Position numbers and translations under genes: made by a program
Notes under the pieces: generated by a model
The model's database searches: none
Seen by the model: the letters and a program-made list of their open reading frames with translations, nothing else
What the model was told of the DNA's origin: nothing
From: Isoptericola halotolerans
GTDB lineage: Bacteria; Actinomycetota; Actinomycetes; Actinomycetales; Cellulomonadaceae
Assembly: GCF_013149785.1 (NCBI RefSeq)
Contig: NZ_JABEZU010000005.1
Coordinates: forward strand, 62,001-126,000
Reading direction: 5' to 3'
DNA length: 64,000 nucleotides
In this document: piece by piece, positions 41,432 to 49,174 of the stretch
Layout of the letters: each line of letters opens with the position of its first letter
Numbering within the stretch: the first letter of the stretch is position 1

Positions 41432-43012
41432 TTGGCCATCCGCAGCCCCCAGGCAGACGTGGAGATCCCTGACGTCAGCCTGTACGACTTCCTGTTCGCC
41501 TCCCTGCAGGGTGCGGACCTCGAGCACCCCGCCCTCATCGACGGACCCAGCGGCGCGGTCACCACCTACGGCTCGCTCCGCGCCCAGGTCGACGCGATCG
41601 CCGGAGCCTTCGCAGCCCGCGGGCTCGGTGTCGGCGACGTGGTCGCCCTGCACAGCCCCAACGTCCCGGCGTTCGTCAGCGTCTTCCACGGCCTGCTCCG
41701 GGCCGGCGTCACCGTCACCACCATCAACGCACTGGCCTCCGGTCCGGAGGTCGGCAAGCAGATCAGCGCCTCCGGCGCCAAGTCGCTGGTGACCGTCTCA
41801 CCGCTGCTCGCGCAGGCCGTCGAGGGAGCAGAGGCCGCAGGACTGGACCCCGACGACGTCGTCGTGCTCGACGGCGCCGAGGGACACCCGGGCCTGCGCG
41901 ACCTCCTCGCCGCCGGTGCGCCCGCCCCCGAGGTCTCGTTCGACCCGGCCACCCACCTGGCCGTCCTGCCCTACTCCTCGGGCACCACCGGGCTGCCCAA
42001 GGGAGTGATGCTCACCCACCGGAACCTGGTCGCCAACGTCCTGCAGGCCGAGCCGTACATCCCGCTCACCCGCGACGACGTCATCCCGGCCGTGCTGCCG
42101 TTCTTCCACATCTACGGGGTCACCGCGCTGATGAACGGCGCGCTCTACCAGCGGTCGACCCTCGTGACCGTGCCGCGGTTCGACCTGCCGGAGTACCTCG
42201 GCCTGATCGAGAAGCACCGCGCCACGGTCCTCTTCGTCGCACCACCGATCGCGCTGGCACTGGCCAAGCACCCCCTCGCGCTGCAGGCGGACCTGTCCAG
42301 CGTCCGGCTCCTCAACTCGGGTGCCGCACCGTTCGACGCGCAGCTCGCGGCCCTCGTCGCGCAACGGCTTCCCGGAGCGCACGTGGGTCAGGGCTACGGG
42401 ATGAGCGAGCTGTCTCCTATCTCCCACGTCATCCCGACCGGCCGCACGGACATCTCGCCCGGCTCCATCGGGCTGCTGGTCGCGAACATGCAGGCCAAGA
42501 TCGTCGACCCGGCGACCGGGGAGGAGATCGAGCAGCCCGCCGAGGGGATGAGCGCACCGGGCGAGCTGCTCTGCGCCGGGCCGAACGTCATGGTCGGCTA
42601 CCTGGGCAACGAGCAGGAGACGCGGGACACCATCACCGGCGACGGGTTCCTGCACACCGGCGACATCGTCACCGTGGACGCCGACGGCGTGTTCTACGTC
42701 GTCGACCGGCTCAAGGAGCTCATCAAGTACAAGGGGTACCAGGTGCCTCCCGCCGAGCTCGAGGCCCTGCTCGTGGCGCACCCGGAGATCGCCGACGCCG
42801 CCGTCGTCGGGGTGCCGGACGGCGAGGGCGAAGAGCTGCCCAAGGCGTTCGTCGTCCTGGCCGAGGGTGCCGACCTGTCCGCGCAGGACGTCATGGAGTA
42901 CGTGGCCGCCAAGGTGGCCCCGTACAAGAAGATCCGGCTCGTGGAGTTCACGCACGCGATCCCCAAGTCCGCCGCGGGCAAGATCCTGCGCAAGGACCTC
43001 AAGACGGCGTGA
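41432..43012 (+). CDS. AMP-dependent acyl-CoA synthetase/ligase (4CL-like)
   Basis: A 526-residue adenylate-forming enzyme. Motif A5 region: YSSGTTGLPKGVML; then GYGMSEL, the hinge region TGDIVTVDADGVFYVVDRLK, and the C-terminal catalytic Lys in PKSAAGKILRK. The profile fits 4-coumarate/medium-chain acyl-CoA ligases. The start codon is TTG at 41432 with GAGAGGAG eight bases upstream; no ATG or GTG nearby fits better. It is divergent from the ACAD-family enzyme, suggesting activation then oxidation of an aromatic or branched acid. Confidence 0.9.
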   Translation: MAIRSPQADVEIPDVSLYDFLFASLQGADLEHPALIDGPSGAVTTYGSLRAQVDAIAGAFAARGLGVGDVVALHSPNVPAFVSVFHGLLRAGVTVTTINALASGPEVGKQISASGAKSLVTVSPLLAQAVEGAEAAGLDPDDVVVLDGAEGHPGLRDLLAAGAPAPEVSFDPATHLAVLPYSSGTTGLPKGVMLTHRNLVANVLQAEPYIPLTRDDVIPAVLPFFHIYGVTALMNGALYQRSTLVTVPRFDLPEYLGLIEKHRATVLFVAPPIALALAKHPLALQADLSSVRLLNSGAAPFDAQLAALVAQRLPGAHVGQGYGMSELSPISHVIPTGRTDISPGSIGLLVANMQAKIVDPATGEEIEQPAEGMSAPGELLCAGPNVMVGYLGNEQETRDTITGDGFLHTGDIVTVDADGVFYVVDRLKELIKYKGYQVPPAELEALLVAHPEIADAAVVGVPDGEGEELPKAFVVLAEGADLSAQDVMEYVAAKVAPYKKIRLVEFTHAIPKSAAGKILRKDLKTA

Positions 43013-43065
43013 ACGGCTCCGTGCACGAGGGCGGGAGCGGTGGTCGGGGCAGGGGCCCGTTCCGG

Positions 43066-43071
43066 TAGGGT
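43066..43071 (+). promoter_or_regulatory. Leaderless -10 hexamer TAGGGT for ddl
   Basis: TAGGGT ends seven bases before the ATG at 43079. Confidence 0.6.
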
Positions 43072-43078
43072 CGGGCCG

Positions 43079-44215
<1,137 letters not shown>

Positions 44216-44290
44216 CCGCACGGCGTCGCGCACGGCCTCGCCCGCCCGCCCGACGCCGCAGGTGTCGGTGCCCGGTGGCAGGGTCGTGCC

Positions 44291-44704
44291 ATGGACCAGA
44301 GACTCAGCCTGGTGACGCTGGTCGTCACCGACCTCGACGCGACGCGCCGCTTCTACCTCGACGGACTCGGGTGGGAGAGCTACCTGGACGTGTCCGGCGA
44401 GGTCCTCATGTTCCAGGTCGGGCCGCACCTCGTGCTCTCCCTGTGGGACGAGACAGCGGCGCTGGAGGAGATCGGGCCGGTCACGCGCGGGGGCACGCCT
44501 CCGATGACGCTGGCGCACAACGTCGCCGAGCCCGGACAGGTGGATACCGTGCTGGACGACGCCCGCCGGGCAGGTGCACCGACCGTCGGTGACGCCGTCG
44601 AGCGGGAGTGGGGCGGGTACTCGGGCTACTTCACCGATCCCGACGGCTTCCTGTGGGAGGTCGCGTACGCCCCGGGGGAGCTGGGTGAGCTCGTCGTCCC
44701 GTGA
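44291..44704 (+). CDS. VOC-family (glyoxalase-like) protein
   Basis: A 137-residue protein with two beta-alpha-beta-beta-beta repeats: SLVTLVVTDLDATRRFYLDGLGW and then GYSGYFTDPDGFLWEVAY. The ends of both halves are typical of the vicinal oxygen chelate fold. The substrate is unknown; such proteins include drug-binding and dioxygenase members. CAGGGT six bases before the ATG could be a weak leaderless -10. Confidence 0.85.
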   Translation: MDQRLSLVTLVVTDLDATRRFYLDGLGWESYLDVSGEVLMFQVGPHLVLSLWDETAALEEIGPVTRGGTPPMTLAHNVAEPGQVDTVLDDARRAGAPTVGDAVEREWGGYSGYFTDPDGFLWEVAYAPGELGELVVP

Positions 44705-44722
44705 CCGCCTCCTCGGGCCCCG

Positions 44723-45190
44723 TCAGGTGCACTCGGCGGTCGCGGGCACCTGCTCGACCGCCCGGGTCAGGTCGGTGATGAAGGACGTCGAGTGGTTCTC
44801 CGTGACCGCCGGCGGCACCGTGACCTCGACGGCGGGCTCGCGCCCGTACGTCGTGAACCGCCAGGTGCCGTCGTCCGCGCTCGCCACGATCCAGTCCACC
44901 GAGCCCTCCACCGAGTCGATGCGCTGGCAGTCCGCGGACGGCCCGGGCAGCGCCACCCCGCAGCGCAGCGTCACCGCTGCCCCCGGCTCGCCCCAGGCGG
45001 CCGTCGCCTGGGCGTTGGTGTTCGTCTTCTCCAGGTCGCCGGCGACGACGTCGGGCAGCGCGAGCATCACCGGGGCGCAGTCCGGGTTCGCGGCGTCGGC
45101 ACCCGCCTCGACGCCGATCATCGGTGTGCAGGCGACCAGCAGGGCGACGGCGGGCACGCAGGGCAACGCACGGAGGCGACGGAGACGCAC
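44723..45190 (-). CDS. DUF3515 lipoprotein
   Basis: A 155-residue lipoprotein with lipobox LLVAC and a C-terminal domain with three further cysteines (PDCAPVM, LRCGVA, SADCQRI). DUF3515 sits between ddl and thiL in many actinobacteria, which matches. The function is unknown. The GTG at 45190 is six bases after TACCGT on the minus strand. Confidence 0.82.
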   Translation of the reverse strand: MRLRRLRALPCVPAVALLVACTPMIGVEAGADAANPDCAPVMLALPDVVAGDLEKTNTNAQATAAWGEPGAAVTLRCGVALPGPSADCQRIDSVEGSVDWIVASADDGTWRFTTYGREPAVEVTVPPAVTENHSTSFITDLTRAVEQVPATAECT

Positions 45191-45196
45191 GGGTTC

Positions 45197-45202
45197 ACGG
45201 TA
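45197..45202 (-). promoter_or_regulatory. Leaderless -10 hexamer TACCGT for the DUF3515 gene
   Basis: On the minus strand TACCGT ends six bases before the GTG at 45190. Confidence 0.5.
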
Positions 45203-45229
45203 CCTGCCCGCCGTGCGCCGTCGGCCGGT

Positions 45230-45235
45230 TAGGGT
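45230..45235 (+). promoter_or_regulatory. Leaderless -10 hexamer TAGGGT for thiL
   Basis: TAGGGT ends six bases before the GTG at 45242, leaving no room for a TPP riboswitch. Confidence 0.6.
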
Positions 45236-45241
45236 GCGGTC

Positions 45242-46279
45242 GTGACCGACCCCACCCCCCGCGTGCGCGACCTCGACGAGTCCGAGCTCCTGGCCCTCAT
45301 CTTCCCGCTCCTGCCCACGAGCGAGGGTGTCGACGTCGGCCCCGGCGACGACGCGGCGGTCGTCCGCGCGGGCGACGGCCGGGTGGTGGTCTCCACGGAC
45401 GTCCTCGTCGAGGGCCGGCACTTCCGGCGCGACTGGTCCACCGGGTATGACGTCGGACACCGCGCAGCCATGCAGAACCTCGCCGACATCGCGGCGATGG
45501 GTGCCCGGACCACGTCCATGGTGGTGTCCCTCGTCATGCCCGAGGACCTGCCCGTCGACTGGGTGACCGGCTTCGCGCGTGGCCTGGCCGACGCGGCGAC
45601 GCCGGCCGGCGCGGTGGTCGTGGGGGGAGACCTGTCCGGCGGCGACGCGGTCGTCGTCGCTGTCACCGTGCACGGTGACCTGCAGGGAAGGGCACCGGTG
45701 CTCCGGTCCGGTGCGCGCCCCGGGGACGTGGTCGCGCACGCCGGCGTGCTCGGCGCCTCGGCCGCCGGGCTGGCCCTGCTCACCGCGCACGCGGCCACCG
45801 CCGCCGACGGTGCACCCGGTGCACCCGGGCCGCTCGCCCCGTTCGTCGCCGCCTACCTGCGTCCGGGATCACCGCTCGCCGCCGGCCCGGCAGCCGCCGA
45901 CGGCGGGGCCACGGCCATGCTGGACGTCTCGGACGGGTTGGTGCGCGACGCCGGACGGATCGCGCGCGCCAGCGGAGTGAGCATCGACCTGTCCAGCGGG
46001 TCGTTGTCCCGCGACGTCGCCGCGCTCGTGCCCGCCGCCGTCGAGCTGGCGATCGCCACGGACGATGCCGCCGGGGCGCACGCGGCCCACGACTGGGTGC
46101 TCTCCGGAGGGGAGGACCACGGGCTGCTCGCGACCTTCCCCGCCCAGGTCGCGGACCGCGACCTCCCGCCGGGGTTCCGCGAGATCGGCCGTGTCGTGGC
46201 CGCCGACGACGGTCCGCAGGTGCTGCTGGACGGGGACCGTCCGGAGGTGTCGCCCGGCTGGGACCACTTCCGGTCCTGA
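45242..46279 (+). CDS. thiL: Thiamine-monophosphate kinase
   Basis: Phosphorylates thiamine monophosphate to the active diphosphate. The 345-residue PurM/AIR-synthase-like protein has GPGDDAAVV near residue 36, the conserved Asp/Asn block MQNLADIAAMGA, GGDLSGGDAVVV, and MLDVSDGLVRDAGRIA in the second half. Its position beside ddl and DUF3515 matches other Micrococcales. It ends at a direct-repeat region shared with the convergent GNAT gene. Confidence 0.95.
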   Translation: MTDPTPRVRDLDESELLALIFPLLPTSEGVDVGPGDDAAVVRAGDGRVVVSTDVLVEGRHFRRDWSTGYDVGHRAAMQNLADIAAMGARTTSMVVSLVMPEDLPVDWVTGFARGLADAATPAGAVVVGGDLSGGDAVVVAVTVHGDLQGRAPVLRSGARPGDVVAHAGVLGASAAGLALLTAHAATAADGAPGAPGPLAPFVAAYLRPGSPLAAGPAAADGGATAMLDVSDGLVRDAGRIARASGVSIDLSSGSLSRDVAALVPAAVELAIATDDAAGAHAAHDWVLSGGEDHGLLATFPAQVADRDLPPGFREIGRVVAADDGPQVLLDGDRPEVSPGWDHFRS

Positions 46280-46284
46280 GCCGA

Positions 46285-46376
46285 CCCTGCGCTCGCAGGC
46301 TCGCTGCGGGTCAGCGCTCGGTCCTGCTGGTCGCGCCGGCCCTGCGCTCGCAGGCTCGCTGCGGGTCAGCGCTCGG
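46285..46376. repeat. 37-bp direct repeat between thiL and the GNAT gene
   Basis: An identical 37-base unit occurs at 46285-46321 and 46340-46376 (period 55). It begins CCCTGCGCTCGCAGG, which contains the hairpin CCTGCG-CT-CGCAGG. The second copy includes the GNAT stop codon and last codons, so the repeat is a duplicated gene end plus terminator-like hairpin. Confidence 0.8.
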
Positions 46377-46893
46377 GCCCACGGGTGAAGCGGATCTCCG
46401 TGACCGGGACGTCCCCGTAGTCCTCGATCCGCTCGACGCCGTCGGGCTGGAAGCCGTGGCGGCGGTAGAAGTGGTGGGCGCGCTTGCTCTCGTCGAGCAC
46501 CCACAGGGTCATCCGAACGGTGGGTGGCACGTCGGCCAGCACGGTGCGCATGAGGTCGCGGGCCACGCCGCGGCCCCAGGCCTCCGGGTCGAGGTAGATG
46601 GCGTAGAGCTCCAGGCAGCCGTCCTCGGCGTCCTCGTCGCGGGACGGGCCGTAGCTGGCGAACCCGAGTGTCCGTCCGTCCGCCTCTGCGACGATCGTCG
46701 AACCCTCGTCCGAGGAGAGCGCACGCTGCCACTCCTGCGCCCGTTCGGTGACGTCGAGGGAGTCGAGGTACGAGGCGGGCAGCACGTGGGAGTAGGCGCC
46801 GCGCCAGGACGTGAGGTGCACCTGGGCGATCGCGGTGGCGTCCTCGGACGTCGCCGACCGGATCACCACGTCGTTGTCGGTCTCGACCATCAT
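46366..46893 (-). CDS. GNAT-family N-acetyltransferase
   Basis: A 175-residue acetyltransferase. The acetyl-CoA loop (motif A) reads AIYLDPEAWGRGVARDLM, with VLDESKRAHHFYRRHGF as motif B. The N-terminal IRSATSEDATAIAQVHLTSW strand-helix is typical of single-domain GNATs. The substrate is unknown. Two adjacent ATGs (46893 and 46890) could both start it. A 19-bp dyad lies 42 bases upstream. Confidence 0.88.
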   Translation of the reverse strand: MMVETDNDVVIRSATSEDATAIAQVHLTSWRGAYSHVLPASYLDSLDVTERAQEWQRALSSDEGSTIVAEADGRTLGFASYGPSRDEDAEDGCLELYAIYLDPEAWGRGVARDLMRTVLADVPPTVRMTLWVLDESKRAHHFYRRHGFQPDGVERIEDYGDVPVTEIRFTRGPER

Positions 46894-46934
46894 GCAGTCA
46901 GCCTGCCACGTCCACCGCTGATCGCCTAGAGGTA

Positions 46935-46953
46935 TTGGTGAACACTTCACGAA
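46935..46953. promoter_or_regulatory. 19-bp dyad upstream of the GNAT gene
   Basis: TT-N-GTGAA-CAC-TTCAC-N-AA is symmetric over 19 bases in an AT-rich patch between the GNAT gene and rpmB. It may be an operator. The remainder of the gap holds only the rpmB terminator. Confidence 0.4.
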
Positions 46954-47018
46954 CCCTTTGCTTTGCCGAGCGGTGAGGTCGACCAGCGCGACCGGTGAGG
47001 GCATTCCGGGACGACAAG

Positions 47019-47046
47019 ACGCCCGCCGGGTGAACCCGACGGGCGT
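47019..47046 (-). terminator. Terminator of rpmB
   Basis: Arms 47019-47031 and 47034-47046 pair over 13 bp with one G-T and a two-base centre. Reading leftwards the stem is followed by CTTGT. It lies 37 bases after the rpmB stop. Confidence 0.75.
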
Positions 47047-47082
47047 TCGTCAGTCGTGCGCCGTGCGGCGCACGACGCTGGC

Positions 47083-47274
47083 TCAGGCCTTGCGCTCGAC
47101 CTTGCCGGCCTTGAGGCACGAGGTGCACACGTTCACGCGCTTGGGGGTGCCCGCGACGACGGCACGCACGCGCTGGATGTTCGGGTTCCAGCGCCGCTTG
47201 GTCCGGATGTGGGAGTGCGAGACGCTGTGCCCGAAGCCCGGGCCCTTGCCGCAGACGTCGCAGTTGGCAGCCAC
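47083..47274 (-). CDS. rpmB: 50S ribosomal protein L28
   Basis: A 63-residue L28 of the zinc-ribbon (C+) type: CDVCGKG near the N-terminus and CTSCLKAG near the C-terminus supply four cysteines. SHSHIRTKRRWNPNIQRV is the family core. The GTG start has GGAGA four bases upstream. It is monocistronic, with its own promoter, a leader hairpin and a terminator. Confidence 0.96.
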   Translation of the reverse strand: MAANCDVCGKGPGFGHSVSHSHIRTKRRWNPNIQRVRAVVAGTPKRVNVCTSCLKAGKVERKA

Positions 47275-47295
47275 GGTTTCTCCTGAATCGTCGTG

Positions 47296-47324
47296 CACGT
47301 CTCGTGCCATGGCAGCGAGACGTG
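47296..47324 (-). promoter_or_regulatory. Leader hairpin of rpmB
   Basis: CACGTCTCG (47296-47304) and CGAGACGTG (47316-47324) form a 9-bp stem with an 11-base loop about 13 bases upstream of the ribosome site. It could affect L28 translation. Confidence 0.45.
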
Positions 47325-47371
47325 AGGTTCTTGATGGTCTGGGGGCGCCCGGAACACCGGGCAACCACACG

Positions 47372-47401
47372 AGGATAGCCGATGTCGAGGCCGGCCCTCA
47401 A
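47372..47401 (-). promoter_or_regulatory. Promoter of rpmB
   Basis: Reading leftwards, TTGAGG (47401-47396) and TATCCT (47377-47372) are 18 bases apart, giving a leader of about 90 bases. Confidence 0.65.
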
Positions 47402-47428
47402 CAGCGCCGGCGTCGGGTTCGTCACCGC

Positions 47429-47434
47429 TACGGT
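47429..47434 (+). promoter_or_regulatory. Leaderless -10 hexamer TACGGT for the DhaL/DegV-type gene
   Basis: TACGGT ends six bases before the GTG at 47441. Confidence 0.55.
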
Positions 47435-47440
47435 GGTGGC

Positions 47441-49174
47441 GTGCATCAGCCCGAGCTCCTCGACGCCTCCGTCGTCCGCGTGTGGGCGCGTGTCGCCACC
47501 GATGCGCTCGCCCGGGCCCGCTCGGAGCTGGACGGGGTCAACGTCTTCCCCGTGGCCGACGGGGACACCGGTACCAACATGTATCTCACCCTGCGAGAGG
47601 CCGCCGCCGCCATCCACGACGCGGACGCCGGGGCGGGCGGGGCCAGGCTGCTCCGGCTGGGCGCGCGTGCCGCGCTGCTCCAGGCGCGCGGGAACTCGGG
47701 CGTGATCCTCAGCGAGTGGTTGCGCGGGCTGGCCCTCGCGGCGAGCCGTCGGGACCGCCTCGGGGTGGGGCTCGACGTCGCTGCACGATCGGCTCGCCAG
47801 GCGGTCGCCCACCCGGCGGCCGGCACGATCCTCACCGCGGCGGACTCCGCAGCAGCGGCAGCCCGCCACGCCGAGGCGGGGGGCATGGTCGGCCCGCTCG
47901 GCGCACCCGCCCGCCTCACGGTCCTCGACGCCGCTCGTCGCGGTGCCCGGGAGGCGGCGCTGCGCAGCGTCGGCACGCTCGCCCCGCTCCGGGCTGCCGG
48001 CGTGCTCGACGCCGGGGCCTGCGGGCTGCTGCTCGTCCTGGCCTCGCTCGCCGAGGCCCAGCGGCACGCCGTCGTGACCGACGCCGTCGTGTCGGAGGCG
48101 GGAGGCAGGATCGAGCCCGTGCTGCTCGACCTGGACCTGCGCGGCTACACGCCGCTCGACACCACCGAGGACGCCGCGCCCGCGGAGCCGGCCGAGCACG
48201 AGCACGCCGACGGGCTGAGCGACGAGGTGGAGCTGATGTTCGTCCTGCACCGTGCAGCGGCCGCCGCGGGGTTCCGTCCCGGCGCGGTGGCGGACGCCCT
48301 GCGGGCCGACCTCGACGAGGTGGGCAACTCGGTCGTCGTCGTCGGTGGCGGCACGGGTGACGCGACCGGGGAGGACGTCGAGTCCCTCTGGCAGGCGCAC
48401 GTGCACACCCCGGACCTCGACGCCGCGCTGCACGTCACCCGCCGGTGGGCGGGACGGGGCGCCGTCTCGCGCGTCCATGTCCGCCACCTGGCCGTGCCAC
48501 CCGCCGACTGGGCGGTGGTGACCACCACGTCGGCCCCTGCGCTGGCGGCGGAGCTCGCCTCGAGCGGGGCGGTGGTCCTCCTCGACCTCGACGTGCCGCC
48601 GACGCCGGAGGACATCGCGCACGGCGTCGTGGGCGCGGGCACGCCCCACGTGCTCGTCCTCGCCCCGGCGTCGGTGCTCGCCGGGACCGACCTGAACGAG
48701 CTCGTCATGACCCTCACCGGGAGCGACGCCACCGTCCAGGGCTCCGTGAGGCCGCCGGACGTCGTCGTCGTGCCGGCCGAGGACGACGTGCACCTGGTCG
48801 CCGCGGTCTCGGCGCTCGCCGGAGCGGTCGACGCGGCCGGGACCGGGCCCACGGACGTGCCGAGCGTGGTGCGGTCCGCGCTCGTCCGGCTGCGGGCGGC
48901 GCGGGTCCCGGCGGGGCACGCGGTCGAGGAGCTGGCGCGTCTCGTGGCCACGCTCGACGACGCACCCGGCATCGTCGCGGTACTGCCTGACCTGGACGTG
49001 CCCGAGCCGGCGGTCGACGCGCTCGTGGTGGAGGCCGAGGCGCTCGCCGTGGGTGCCGACGTCGTGGTGCTGCCCACCGGCCGGCCGGGCGGTCAGGTCG
49101 GCCTCGGCGTCGAGCCGCTGGAGGAGCTCGGCGACGAGAGCGCGATCGGGGCCCTCAGGGGAGAGGGCTGGTGA
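47441..49174 (+). CDS. FakA/DAK2-domain protein (DhaL plus DegV-associated domains)
   Basis: A 577-residue protein related to fatty acid kinase subunit FakA. The N-terminal DhaL-type ATP domain (about residues 1-200) has GVNVFPVADGDTGTNM with its metal-binding aspartates and ARGNSGVILSEWLRG. The middle and C-terminal domains match the rest of FakA, including DEVELMFVL and DEVGNSVVVVGG. FakA phosphorylates fatty acids bound to FakB; no fakB is near. Its stop overlaps the recG GTG in a GTGA. Confidence 0.87.
   Translation: MHQPELLDASVVRVWARVATDALARARSELDGVNVFPVADGDTGTNMYLTLREAAAAIHDADAGAGGARLLRLGARAALLQARGNSGVILSEWLRGLALAASRRDRLGVGLDVAARSARQAVAHPAAGTILTAADSAAAAARHAEAGGMVGPLGAPARLTVLDAARRGAREAALRSVGTLAPLRAAGVLDAGACGLLLVLASLAEAQRHAVVTDAVVSEAGGRIEPVLLDLDLRGYTPLDTTEDAAPAEPAEHEHADGLSDEVELMFVLHRAAAAAGFRPGAVADALRADLDEVGNSVVVVGGGTGDATGEDVESLWQAHVHTPDLDAALHVTRRWAGRGAVSRVHVRHLAVPPADWAVVTTTSAPALAAELASSGAVVLLDLDVPPTPEDIAHGVVGAGTPHVLVLAPASVLAGTDLNELVMTLTGSDATVQGSVRPPDVVVVPAEDDVHLVAAVSALAGAVDAAGTGPTDVPSVVRSALVRLRAARVPAGHAVEELARLVATLDDAPGIVAVLPDLDVPEPAVDALVVEAEALAVGADVVVLPTGRPGGQVGLGVEPLEELGDESAIGALRGEGW

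Noticed and set aside
45200-45242. A TPP riboswitch upstream of thiL
   Set aside because: TAGGGT ends six bases before the GTG, so there is no leader to hold a riboswitch, and no thi-box sequence was seen.
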